Below are positions 35,036-47,200 of a DNA stretch of 64,000 bases, piece by piece. Origin of the DNA: Dreissena polymorpha. Taxonomy: Eukaryota > Mollusca > Bivalvia > Myida > Dreissenidae. The stretch spans positions 29,597,835 through 29,661,834 of the forward strand of contig NC_068356.1 of NCBI RefSeq assembly GCF_020536995.1, read 5' to 3'. Within the stretch, counting starts at the first letter, position 1. The number at the start of each line of letters is the position of its first letter. The notes beneath the pieces were generated by a model. That model made no database searches and had not been told where the DNA came from. It worked only from the letters and a program-made list of their open reading frames with translations. Both the position numbers and the translations under genes were made by a program.

Positions 35036-37386
35036 ATACCCTAATTTCTCCTCCTCATCCTGCTCTCCAACACAAATCTAATACTGAATCAACTTCACTG
35101 ACGTCCATGTACATGTCATCCTCATTGGAATGACTTATGAGATGGCTGAACATGCTCTCTTATAGCCAATCTTCTTGCTTCTGTTTAGGAAAAGTTATGT
35201 TTTGAGGTTAAATGGTTGACTAAATAGTAGCGTCTCAGAAATTTTTTATCGCAATCTTGTACACAACAATGAAAATGTTGAATTTCATGTCTGTCTTTGA
35301 TGTGCCTGTTCAAAGTCCATCTTGCTTTAAATTGTTTCTCACATTTTTCTCACTTGAACATTTTGAAAGATTTTCAGTAATGAGTCTAAAAGTGTATTGA
35401 ACAAATTGAAAGTTTCAGCCCTTTTATAGATTCTTGAGGCTCTATTCCATGAGTTTCTCATGCTTTTCAGGCTTGACTGCATTCTTATCTCTTCTCTCAT
35501 ATACAGGTGTCCCTTTGCGCCAATATATTAATCCCTTGTTATAAACATTAGGTGGATGAGCTAACCATTTCACAGATGAGTTAACACAATTGACTACTAA
35601 TTACATCTCTGCGCCACTACTGTGTAACTCCTAATGTGTTTTCAATACACATGCTTCATTGTTGAAAATTCCTTTGTCCGATGAAAATGCTTGCACTTCT
35701 TCTGTTTAGGTGGATAACCACATAATAGCTTTCGAAATCTAACGCGGACCCTAAGTTCAAGGTCAAGGTCAGTGGTAAAAAAATTCATGCGCATGGAAAG
35801 GTCTTGTCCAGATACACATGCGTACCAATATGATAGCAATATCTGAAGGGACACAGCAGGTATGAGCCTTTTCGAATCGCAGTCGCAGATTTCGAAACCT
35901 GGACGCTGACCTCAAGTTCAAGGTCAAGGTCACAGGGGGTCAGACATTTTATGCGCATGTCAGGTGTGTCAAGATACACATGCATACCAAATATGAAAAG
36001 CAATATCTGAAAGGACACAGAAGTTATGAGCCTTTTTCGAATCGCGGTCGCAGATTTAAAAACCTGAAAACTGGCCCCAAGTTCAAGGTCAAGGTCACAG
36101 AGGTAAAATTGTTTATGCCCATAGAGTGTTGTCCAGATATACATGCATACCAAATATGAAAGCAATATCTGAAGGGGACACAGTAGATATGAGCCTTTTT
36201 CCAAATCGCGGTCACAGATTTTGAAAACCTGAAAACTGACCACAAGTTCAAGGTCAAGGTCATAAGGGTAAAAACTTGTGTGCGCATGGATATGTGTTGT
36301 CTGGGATACACATGCATACCAAATATGAAAGCAATATCTGAAGGGACACAGCAGGTATGAGCCTTTTTCGAATCGCGGGTCGCAGATTTTGAAAACCTAA
36401 AACTGACCCTAGTTCAAGGTCAAGGTCACAGGGGTAAAAAATTGTATGCGCATGGAAAGGTGTTGTCCAGATACACATGCATACCAAATATGAAAGCAAT
36501 ATCTGAAGGGACACAGTAGTTTTGAGCCTTTTTCGAATCGCGGTCACAGATTTCAAGATCTGAAAACTGACCCGAGTTCAAGGTCAAGGTCAAAGGGGTA
36601 AAAAATATGTATGCGCATTGAAACGATTCTTGTCCATATACACATGCATACCAAATATGAAAGCAATATCTGAAGGGGCACAGTAGATTATGACCTTTTT
36701 CGAATCGCGGGGCCGGGTCGCAGATTTCGAAACCTGAAAACTGACCCCTAAGTTCAAGGTCAAGGTCAGAGGGTTAAAAAAATTGTGTGCGCATGGAAAG
36801 GTGTTGTCTAGATACACATGCATAACCAAATATGAAAGCAATATCTGAAGGGACACAGTAGGTATAAGACATTTATTAGAATCTTGGTCGCAGATTTCGA
36901 AACCTGAAAGCTGACCGAAAGTTCAAGGTCAAGGTCACAGGGGTAAAAAAATTATGCCCATGGAAAGGTCTTGTCCAGATACACATGCATACCAATTATG
37001 AAAGCAATATCTGTAGGACACAGTAGTTATGATACTTTTTCGAATCGCATTCGCAGATTTTGAAACCTGAAAACTGACCCCAAGTTCAAGGTCAAGGTCA
37101 CAGGGATCAAAATTTTGTGCGCATGGAAAGGTGTTGTCCAGATACACATGCATACTACATATGAAAGCAATATCTGAAGGGACACAGTAGTTTTGAGTCT
37201 TTTTCGAATCGCGGTCGCAGATTTCGAAACCTAAAAACTGACCCAAAGTTCAAGGTCAAGGTCACAGGGGTCAAAATTTTTATGCGCATGGATAGATGTT
37301 TGTCTAGATACACATGCATACCAAATATGAAAGCAATATCTGAAGGGACACAGTAGTTATGAGCCTTTTTCGAATCGCGGTCGCAG
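35036..37386 (-). repeat. 2.35 kb insertion holding ~10 tandem units of ~165 bp
   Basis: It is flanked on both sides by GAAAATCT (35028-35035 and 37387-37394), as a target duplication would be. From about 35,700 it is an array with AAGTTCAAGGTCAAGGTCA recurring near 35759, 35921, 36080, 36248, 36415, 36578, 36755, 36919, 37085 and 37250, plus ATACACATGCATACCAAATA and GAAAGCAATATCTGAAGGG in each unit. The first ~650 bp (35,036-35,690) is unique and unrecognised. Several overlapping minus-strand open frames of 60-150 codons are products of the repeat, not genes. No TIRs are seen. Confidence 0.75.
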
Positions 37387-37605
37387 GAAAATCTCTGACC
37401 CGGCCCCGCCCCAACCCCCATAACTTTTGACCCAGGGGTCAGATCAAAATTCCGTCACTGTCACCGTCGCATATATGCTCATAGCTACCATGTATGTAAG
37501 TTTCACGGTTCTAGTGCTAATAGTGTAGGAGGAGCAGGTAGCCAGGACGATCGGACGAACATCACCACAATATCCCCACTTTTTCTCCGAAAAGCGTGGG
37601 TATAA
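37387..37605 (+). repeat. Core-repeat element (copy C), right end
   Basis: It resumes at GAAAATCTCTGACCCGGCCC and runs to TTCTCCGAAAAGCGTGGGTA. Together with 34826-35035 it makes one complete single-unit element. Confidence 0.75.
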
Positions 37606-39394
37606 CTAGAAATGGCACGGCAGAGCCGACGCGTATCCCCCACGCCGCATGTTTGCCCCAGGGGGCGCCCCATGGTTGGTAATGGGTCCATGCATAGTTG
37701 AGATTTACCGTATTGTCATAAGAGAAGTTCAGTATCAATTAGAAGTGAATCGGTGTAGAAATATAGAAATTATAGTAAAAGACCATTTTGGGTGGGTGTG
37801 GCCTATTATGGGCGGGGCGCCCCAGGGTTGGTAAAGGGGCCATACATAGTTGAGATTGTCCTTATTGTCATAAGAGATGTTCAGTATCTATTTGAAGTAA
37901 AATCGGTGTAAAAATGAAGAAATTATAGTAAAAGGCAATTTGGGGTGGGCATGGCCTATGTGGGCGGGGCGCCCCAGGGTTGGTAATGGCGCCAGGCATA
38001 GTTGAGATTGACTGTATTGTCATAAAAGGGGTTCAGTATCAATTTGAAGTGAATCGGTGTAGAAATGAAGATATTATAGTAAAAGGAAATTATGTGTGGG
38101 CGTGGCATATGTGGGCGGGGCGCCCCAGGGTTGGTAATGGGGTCATGCATAGATGAGATTAACTGTATTGTCATTAGAGAGATTCAGTATCAATTTGAAG
38201 CGAATCAGTGTAGAAATGAAGAAATTATAGTAAAAGGCAATTTTTTGGTGGGCGTGGCCTGTGTGGGTGTGGCCTATTATGGGCGGGGCACCCCAGGGTT
38301 GGTAATGGGGCTACACATAGTTGAGATTGACCGTATTGTCATAAGAGAAGTTCAGTATCAATTAGAAGTGAATTGGTGTAGAAATGAAGAAATTATAGCA
38401 AATGACAATTTTGGGTGGGTGTGGCCTATTATGGGCGGGGCGCCCCAGGGTTGATAATGGGGCCTTACATAGTAGAGATTGACTGTATTGTCATAAGAGA
38501 TGTTCAGTATCAATTTGAAGTAAATCGATAAACAAATGCAGAGATTATAGTTAAAGGCAATTTTGGGTGGGTGTGGCCTATGTGGGCGGGGCGCCCCAGG
38601 GTTGGTAATGGGGCCATGCATAGTTGAGATTGACCGTATTGTCATAAAAGAGGTTCAGTATCAATTTGAAGTGAATCGGTGTAGAAATGAAGAAATTATA
38701 GTAAAGGCAATTTGGGGTTGGTGTGGCCTATGTGGGCGTGGCGCCCAAGGGTTGGTAATGGGGCCATGCATAGTTGAGATTAACTGTATTGTCATAAGAT
38801 AGTTTCAGTATCAATTTTAAGTGAATCGGTGTAGAAATGAAGAAATTATAGTAAAAGGCAATTAAGGTGGGCGTGGCCTATGTGGGCGGGGTGCCATAGG
38901 GTTGGTAATGGGGCAATGCATAGCTGAGATTGACTGTATTGTCATAAAAGAGGTTCAGTATCAATTTGAAGTGAATCGGTGTAGAAATGAAGAAATTATA
39001 GTAAAAGGCAATTTTGACCTATGTGGCCGGGGCGCCCCAGGGTTGGTAAATGGACCATGCATAGTTGAGATTTACCATAGTGTCATAAGAGAGGCTCAGT
39101 ATCAATTTGAAGTAAATCGGTGCAGAAATGAAGAAGTTAATGTAAAATAACATAAAAAATGAGTGAAAATCTGTGACCCGGCCCCGCCTCAACCCCCATA
39201 ACTGTTGACCCAGGGGTCAGATCAAAATTCCGTCACTGTCACCGTCGCACATATGCTCATAGCTACCATGTATGTAAGTTTCAAGGTTCTAGTGCTAATA
39301 GTGTAGAAGGAGCAGGTGGCCAGGACGGACGGACGGACGGACAGACGCACATTAATACAGTATCCCCACTTTTTCTCCGAAAAATGAGGGGATA
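37606..39394 (+). repeat. Core-repeat element (copy D), complete, about ten units
   Basis: It starts TAACTAGAAATGGCACGGCA directly after copy C, head to tail. Core units with GGGTTGGTAATGGG recur near 37674, 37830, 37978, 38128, 38298, 38450, 38600, 38750, 38898 and 39040. Then come the right end, (GGAC)n, and CCCCACTTTTTCTCCGAAAA. Open frames running through several units on both strands are repeat artefacts. Confidence 0.8.
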
Positions 39395-39973
39395 ATTAAT
39401 GTAGTATAAAAGCATGACTTATTATTTTGTTATTTATGTAATAAAACGATTATTTCTTTCAGATAAAAGCTTGACACATTACTGGTAACATGTGTTTTTT
39501 ACTGTCCATTATAATAAATTTGATAACTTATCATTTAAATTTTACTGGTTGATTCGCGGACTGGATCGTACTTTGCAGCTCTCGACTTTATTTACATTAA
39601 TAAAGTACTGTCTACAAAAATTCTATTTCCGATTTGACACATTGAAGCCTATCATGATTCGCATTCCTCATCTTCTACACGATAGTGTCAGTACAATGTT
39701 TTTATGTCGACCATCTTTTACACAATAAATTTATTATAATGTATAGTCCTGCTAGAAAGGTCGCTGGAACAATATATTACAACTATGGCCTTGGTAAATT
39801 CTACTTGGACTTTTTTTTATACAACTTAACAGGCTGTGAGAATAAACTTGCACACAGTCAGTGAAATTGCTTCCAAAATACTTTTCAGACCTTTCTTATT
39901 TCAAATGGGGCAACATAATAAAAACGTTGTGTTTGAACATTCCCTGCAAAGAGAAAGTACAGTTACAGTACAG
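39395..39973. other. Unassigned stretch before the right arm
   Basis: AT-rich. No gene, RNA or repeat was recognised. Confidence 0.4.
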
Positions 39974-40599
39974 AAACTTGTTCCTGGGATCTCTAGTGTG
40001 TATGGTTATAGATACACTGAACTGTCACTAGTGAAGAACAAAGTTGCCGTGATATTGGCAAAATGACAAATGAAAAAAAAAATAACAGGGTTATGTTAGT
40101 TTATATGCGGTAGATACGTTAATATATAACCCCAATACAAATGTATACAGGAACCACTCGCATTTTCTGCTTTTTTAGAAGTTGAGAATGTTACATATTT
40201 AACTGTGAGAAAAAAATCACATTATTTCTTTTCAACTTTAAGAGAGTATGAAAACTGTTTATTTATGAAAATAATGGTTTATTTACAAAATTAGCGATTA
40301 AAATCAAAGGGCTTCAAATACTGTAAAAAAATACATCGTCTTACTATTAGTTATGACATTCGCAGATGTTGGATAGTATTTCGTCCCCTCCCCGCGAAAA
40401 TGGCCAATCTCAGTTTCGGCACGATAACGGGTTTTGACATTTTCGCAATTGCGAAAACGGCCCGCTTCTCCCGCAAAGAATTCCAAGGTCCTATCCAATC
40501 CAATCCAATCGGCTTACAAAGTTAAACCATGTGAGGATTAGGCTCAGTTCGATTGGTTGGGACGAAAATTTCCAAACTAAATGTAAACAAGTCAAAACT

Positions 40600-40654
40600 A
40601 TGAGAAAAGTGTCTAACTCAAGCTGTAAAACCTTGAGTTAGACAATTTTCTCAT
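40600..40654. repeat. Mirror of the 24 bp hairpin, right arm
   Basis: Counterpart of 32449-32503, with small differences in the loop (TGTAAAAC region). Confidence 0.8.
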
Positions 40655-40879
40655 ATTGACTACAGAAACAGTCAAACGTCACTTTAAACATTAGGACAAA
40701 TGTAGAGATATCTTAAAAGTCATAATACAAAGTTTTAGCTTCATTCTGTAATTTAAAAAAAAAGAAGTATTTTCCTTCTCCCGAAAACTTGTAAATATTG
40801 AAGTTGGCCATTTTCTGTTTAGTTTTTAGGAAATTGAAATACTATTTTTGTAATTTTCTTAAGAAAAAGAAAGATATGA

Positions 40880-41853
40880 TTCGAATCACAGGTGGTTAGC
40901 GTGTGGCTTTTGATATTAATTAGTGAAAACATCATTTGAATACAAAATAATCACATTATAACGAAAAATCAACTTTTCTGAAAAGCACACTTCTCTATCA
41001 AATATATATATATAACAAGGTATCCAACTGAAAATCACCCGAAAACAGAGTGCATCGCTTTAAACAGCCATAACTTGATCAATTGTGCAGCGATTTCCAG
41101 GAATTCGTTCTTATTCAACGCATGAATTTCCTTTCTAGAAATGTACATTTCTTGTAATATTTCTACAAATGCTTGGTAAAATTTAAGAAATAACACGATA
41201 CACAACTCGCGTGATCTACTCGTCAACGATCAGACACGATTTATGAATTAAATCTTCAGGTGTAAAGACACACCTTCGCATTGGACCATTGAAATCACTC
41301 GTGTGTTTTAAATGTCGGCCAGTTGAAATGTATGTAAACAATGGTTTCAAACGGCGCTACACAGTTAGTTTTTATGCATAATGTAACGGCAAGAACGGTA
41401 GAATGTTTTTTCATACGTTTTGTTGATTTATGGTACCTCGTGGTCCTTGAACTTTGCAGGGAAAATGCCCTTTACTCCACGAAGATTTCAGTCTTAGATC
41501 GGGTCAGATTGGTGACGAGCGGATAACGCGAGTTGTGTATCGTGATATTTCTTAAAATTTGACCCAGCATTTGTAAAAATATTACAAGATATGTACATTT
41601 CCAGAAAGGATATTTATTTCTGCGTTGAAGACCAAGTTCATGGAAATCGCTGCAAAATAACTGTAGTTCTGACTGTTCAAAGCGATGCACCCCGTTTTCG
41701 GGTCATTTTGAGTTGAATACCTTAATTGTTATATATATATTTGATAGTGATATTTTTTTCAGAGAAGTTTAGTTTTCGTTATGTTTTTTTTTACTTCATA
41801 ATAATGTTTTTACTTATACACATCATAGCCACACTCTAACCACGTGATTCGAG
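40880..41853. mobile_element. Foldback TIR element, right arm
   Basis: Mirror of 31244-32226: starts TCGAATCACAGGTGGTTAGC and ends with CTAACCACGTGATTCGA. Confidence 0.7.
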
Positions 41854-43094
41854 TTGAAATGTTACAAGGAATGATTTAGGACAACATATTATATGTATAA
41901 TAATGGCCTAAGTCTTATTCTTTTATATCAATTGCTTCTGTCCAGGTTTTGTTTAAATGTTAATGCTTACAGTAAAGCACAAATAGTGTTATTACTTACA
42001 TCACGGGATTGGACATGACATGATAAATATTTATATATGTTAATTATCCAACATATTTTATGGAAACTGAGTTACAAAAAAAAATATTACTGTGATTGAT
42101 TTTTTTTGCAATAACGCATAATATTGCTATACTTGTGTCGTACTATAAATGGTTAATTGCATCAATTGCTTTCTAGTTAACTAAACGAACGAGTCAAATT
42201 TTTATAGCACGACTCGCATCCAGCCGTGTATTCTGGAGTATATGGAGTTTGTCATCAAGTGTGAAGAATGGAAATTCTCATAATTCCAAAGACACCGAAT
42301 CACAGAGAAAATAATCCAGACTTAATGCAAATATGTGTTTGCATGGCAGTGTCTCCCATTACCACGCGCGGCAAGTTCATGGTGGTTTGCTAGTCCCCTT
42401 AGTCTCCAACAATCTCATTTCAAAACATTAGCACATGCATGTTAATATATTTAACACAGAGGTAAACTAGCTTGTTTTTAAATAAGTTGTTTTTGAGATT
42501 AATTCTAAGACGTAGTATTTTAGTAAGAATTGTTTTTTAATAAAGCTGTTTAAGTGAAATCATGTTCAATGTCTTGCCAATCGCGCGCTAATGTGTTACT
42601 CAAACATACATGTTATCGCCCATGATAGAGCAGTATGCAGATGACAAAACTACAAGACCTGCTTGATCCATTTAATTAAACTTAACAAGTATTGTTAATA
42701 TGGTATTCTACGGAAACAATTTCATAATGAATTTCCATCGGTCAAAGACATCGGATTTAATTCAAAGACCTCATCAAATCACAAGGAAATAGTTTCCATA
42801 GAATATAGATATATAACAATAGTACATATTATCAAGACAAGACGTTCAAAACACATAATCATATATAAATGACTCAACTATATACAATCTCAAACATGTT
42901 ACTTAAACATATAACATCAAATACTGATTTAATGTATACAGTATGTTTTTGGAAAACAACTATAGCCGTTTTATCTCAAGTGTCAAATCATGCATAATTT
43001 TAAGGTGGTTAATTTTGTTATTTATATCATAGAAAAGCTTAAGTGATTTCGTGATAACGTACTTCGAGCCTCTTGTAGTAAATAAATTATACTG

Positions 43095-43097
<3 letters not shown>

Positions 43098-43144
<47 letters not shown>
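43098..43144. repeat. (TA)n microsatellite, right arm
   Basis: Shorter counterpart of 29907-29997. Confidence 0.95.
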
Positions 43145-43146
<2 letters not shown>

Positions 43147-44258
43147 GTTTTGCAGTGCTTTCGATACGGAATCGTTTTCTAGATATATGTAATTGTAAAG
43201 CAAATAGTCAAGTGGTATACCGTTAATTCTCGTCACACGTACCTAGATTTCACAGGTTTGAATCTTGAAAAAATCAGGAGGAAATAATTTTATTCTTTCA
43301 TGATCATCTAATTGTATGTATTTTCGCTATTCTCTGTGTTACCTTCAAACATTTTTACGATACACATACACTAATTAATGTTGTCCAAGTCACAATATAC
43401 ATTAGACTTAAATGAAAAAAAAACAAAAACAGAGTTATATTCCTGATTTCAAAAATGTTTGTTTAAATGCCGACTTTTTAAAAAACAACTTGGCCACTGA
43501 AACGGACGATTAATTTAACAGTTATTTCACATGTCTTTTATTGCATTACTTACACTGCACATGTCTTAACTTTCATGGCTATACTTTGTATTATACAATT
43601 CTTTAAAGCGGGCCCTGGGGATCACTGAGAAGCCATAGCTGAGTAGTTTAACACTCGAAACATATGGTTTGGGACTGACTTTGACGTTATGGTCATACAT
43701 TTAACATCTCTTGATATTTCGTGTATATAATAGTGACAGGGTTAAAATTTGAACTCACTTTGTATAGTGCCTTTTGATGATTATACATACCAAATAAGTG
43801 GGGTTTGCGGTTTCAACAAAATATTGTTTAATGGTTTCCCTGTATAAATCATTTCAACACTGGTGAACCCCGGGGCAAAGCAACTTTTGATCCGAGGGGC
43901 ATGATTGGAACAAACTTGGTATATTACCTCTAGATTACACTACATACCAAGTATGAAAGCCATGGACTTTTCGGTTTCAGAAAAAATGATTGTTAAAGGT
44001 TTTCCGACAAGAAGATTTAAAAGCATTTTACCTATTAAAGTCAATTTGGCCTCACGGGTATTATCAGAACTTTTTGTGTGAAGAACCTTTAGATGAATCT
44101 GCAAACCAAACATGAAAGATTTCTTGAAGGAAATGTTGACGGACATTCGGACGTTCGCGATTGCGAACACGGCTTTATAAAATAGCTTATCAAATAAGCA
44201 AAAAAAAAAAATTCGCCCACCATGAAATCATGCATAAGTTAAAGTTGAGAAAAACGGA

Positions 44259-47200
44259 CTACATGTCATTAACATTGATCTTAAAAAGCATGTCACCAGT
44301 TGAATGATTACTAGTAACTTTCTGGGTCGCTTCCCGAGCACGTTCGATTTCAGAACGACCTCCGATTGGATACTCTTGATGTTGAAAAATTATTCCTTGG
44401 TCACCTGGTCCAATAACGAATAATCCTACAAACAGGTAACATGATTGTTAAAGCTTAAATAAATTATAGGACAACACTATATACAATAAGCAATCTAACT
44501 AATAAGACATACCTTTACAATGTATTATGATTATATATTAAGTATATAATTCTTTTTTATTTGACATGCGTAGTAGTTATCTGACAATCTGGACTAAGGA
44601 GTAGATACATTTAATGAACTACCAACCTCCAAGTAATCTTCCCTCGCCTCTGAAGTTTCCTGGTGTTCCCATGTAGATCTGTTTGATGACAAGTGCAAGT
44701 GTTTGAAAAGTGAAAATGCCAGGAATATTCATCCACCTTTCTTGTGGCCCATAAAACTTGAGCTTGAAAATAATGACATAAACAATTAATAAAGCTCGTT
44801 CAGTGTTACCTGAATAAGAATACAGAATATAATTATCAACTCAAATGAGAGCCTGAAATTATAATTTATATAATAAATACTTGGAGCTTTATATCAAAGA
44901 TTAAATACTATGCAATGACACATACTGGTAATTTAAATTTGCTAGTAAACGGTTTGTGGGAGCGTTCTTTAGATTTCTCACAAAGACACAAAGTTCTGGC
45001 TCTAATCACAGGAAACGGTCTCGAGAGCGTTTCAAATAAGCCTAGGTCTTTCTATGCAATCGAGCTAAAATAAATAGGTTTAAACTGAACTAATACACAG
45101 ATAAGTCTTCCACAGCTGACGTGTAACCTTTACTTAAGCCCTTAACCATGAGCATGATATACGAATGTGTTGTTTATTCTAAAATTTAATACTGTTAAAA
45201 TGTTAAAATTTAACCTCAAGATCCAAATAAACCTCTCCTCCTTGGAGAAAAGGTTTAAATTCACTGGCTCCAAATTTTTGGTGGACCACTGCGTGTAGGC
45301 GGACGCCTCGAGCCTCCATCTCTGGCAACAGAGTTGAAAGTCCCTGGGCCTCCTGTCATATTAAAGAAAGTTTGAAACACACACACAGTGTAATTTTTAT
45401 ATACTACGTGAGAACAGAAATTGTTATAATGTGATACCATATGTAGAAGAAGTACTTAAAATGACGTATTTGTTAACAAGTGTGATTTTATATTTAATTT
45501 GTTCGTTAACTATAGGATAATTTTATTATTTGTTGGTGTATTTTGGCTCAAATGTACTTCAAAATATGCTTATCATGTTATTTACATTTCATACTTAAGA
45601 TCATTGAATATCATTAACAAGAAAGGAGAAACTTACCGCCCGACACAAAAATCACCCTGGTCTTCGTACAACCATAATGACTGCACCATTGGTCTTCCAC
45701 AGTTCATTGGCCTGAAAATTACCAAACGTGTATGTATCCTCTTTTGACTGCTATCAATCAAATAAGTCGATATGTGTCTTAACACTCACTGAATAATACG
45801 TCAATGTTTTAACAGCTCAATTATGCATCTCTAGGTGCACCCTTATGCAACAAAGATATAATACTTAGATGTAACTATAGGTCAACTAATTCTTCAGGAA
45901 TGTATATAAAGTCACAAGTCTACTACCATTCACTTCTAAAACAAGCTTTTGAGTAAAATATATATTAATGCGACGTTAAATACCATTTTTCTGACGAGAT
46001 TCTAGAAAAACTAAAAAAATGTTCAAGGGACTCGTTCATATATTTTCTTATTTTGAAAAACTGCAGTACATATATTTACTAAAAAATATACCGGTGTGAT
46101 ATTTGGTATGTACTTAAATAATTTCTGCAGTCAGATATATTAAAACACAAACAAGAGGGCCTAAATCCTTATGTCGCTCAAATCAGACCCAACGGAAATG
46201 GACATTTCTTTATTGAGCAAGTTTCATAATGATTCGACACAAAATGTGACTAATAGAGTGTTCACATGGTTTCATGGCCATATATGGATAGCTAACTATC
46301 AATTGTTGGTAATTTTTACAACGGACCAGAAGTATTTTTTAGCTTCGCTCAGGTAATATTATAAGAAAAAAATATCCGTCATGATTGTCAACAGACCGGA
46401 ACTTTGCCGATAAATCATTACACCATGTTTTTAGCACATGTGGTTAGCGTATGGCTATGATATTAATTAGTGAAAACATCATTTTGAATGATAAATAATC
46501 AAATTGTAATGAAAAATCAACTTTCCTAAAAAAAATTATAAAAATTCACTATCAAATATATATATAACAAGGTATTCAACTCAAAATCAACCGAAAACGG
46601 GGTGCATCGCTTTGAACAGCCATAACTATATCAATTGTTCAGCGATGTCCAGGAATTCGGTCTTATTCATTGAGAAATGAATTTCCTCTCTGGAAATGTA
46701 CATATCTTGCAAGATTTTTACAAATTCAGGGTCAAATTTTAAGAAATAACACGATACACAACTCGCGTGGCCTACTCGTTGTCGATCGGACCCGATTAAT
46801 GAATGAATGTAAAGACACACCTTCGCATTGGACCAATGAAATCACTCGTGTGTTTTAAATGTCAGCCAGTTGAAATGTATGTAAACAATGATTTCAAACG
46901 GCGCTGGGCAGTTAGTGTTGATGCATAATGTAACGACAAGAACGATAAGATTGTTTTTTCATACGTTTTATGGAATTATGGTACCGATGTCCGTGAACTT
47001 TGCAGGGAAAATGTCATTTACTCCGTGAAGATTTCAGTCTTAACTCGGGTCCGATCGACAAGGAGTAGGTCACGCGAGTTGTGTAACATGTTATTTTCTT
47101 TTTAAGAGACCAATTTCACACGTGAACTCGGCTGCGATATCACAAGAACAAAATGTCCAGAGCCAATTGTATGAGAATTGCATTAAGACGATTCAAGGCT

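Noticed and set aside
35642-37421. A ladder of overlapping minus-strand open frames of 60-150 codons with repeated CDLDLEL and QILLSYLVCM peptides.
   Set aside because: They are translations of a ~165-bp tandem DNA repeat. Frames shift from unit to unit, and there is no start context, domain or codon signature of a gene.
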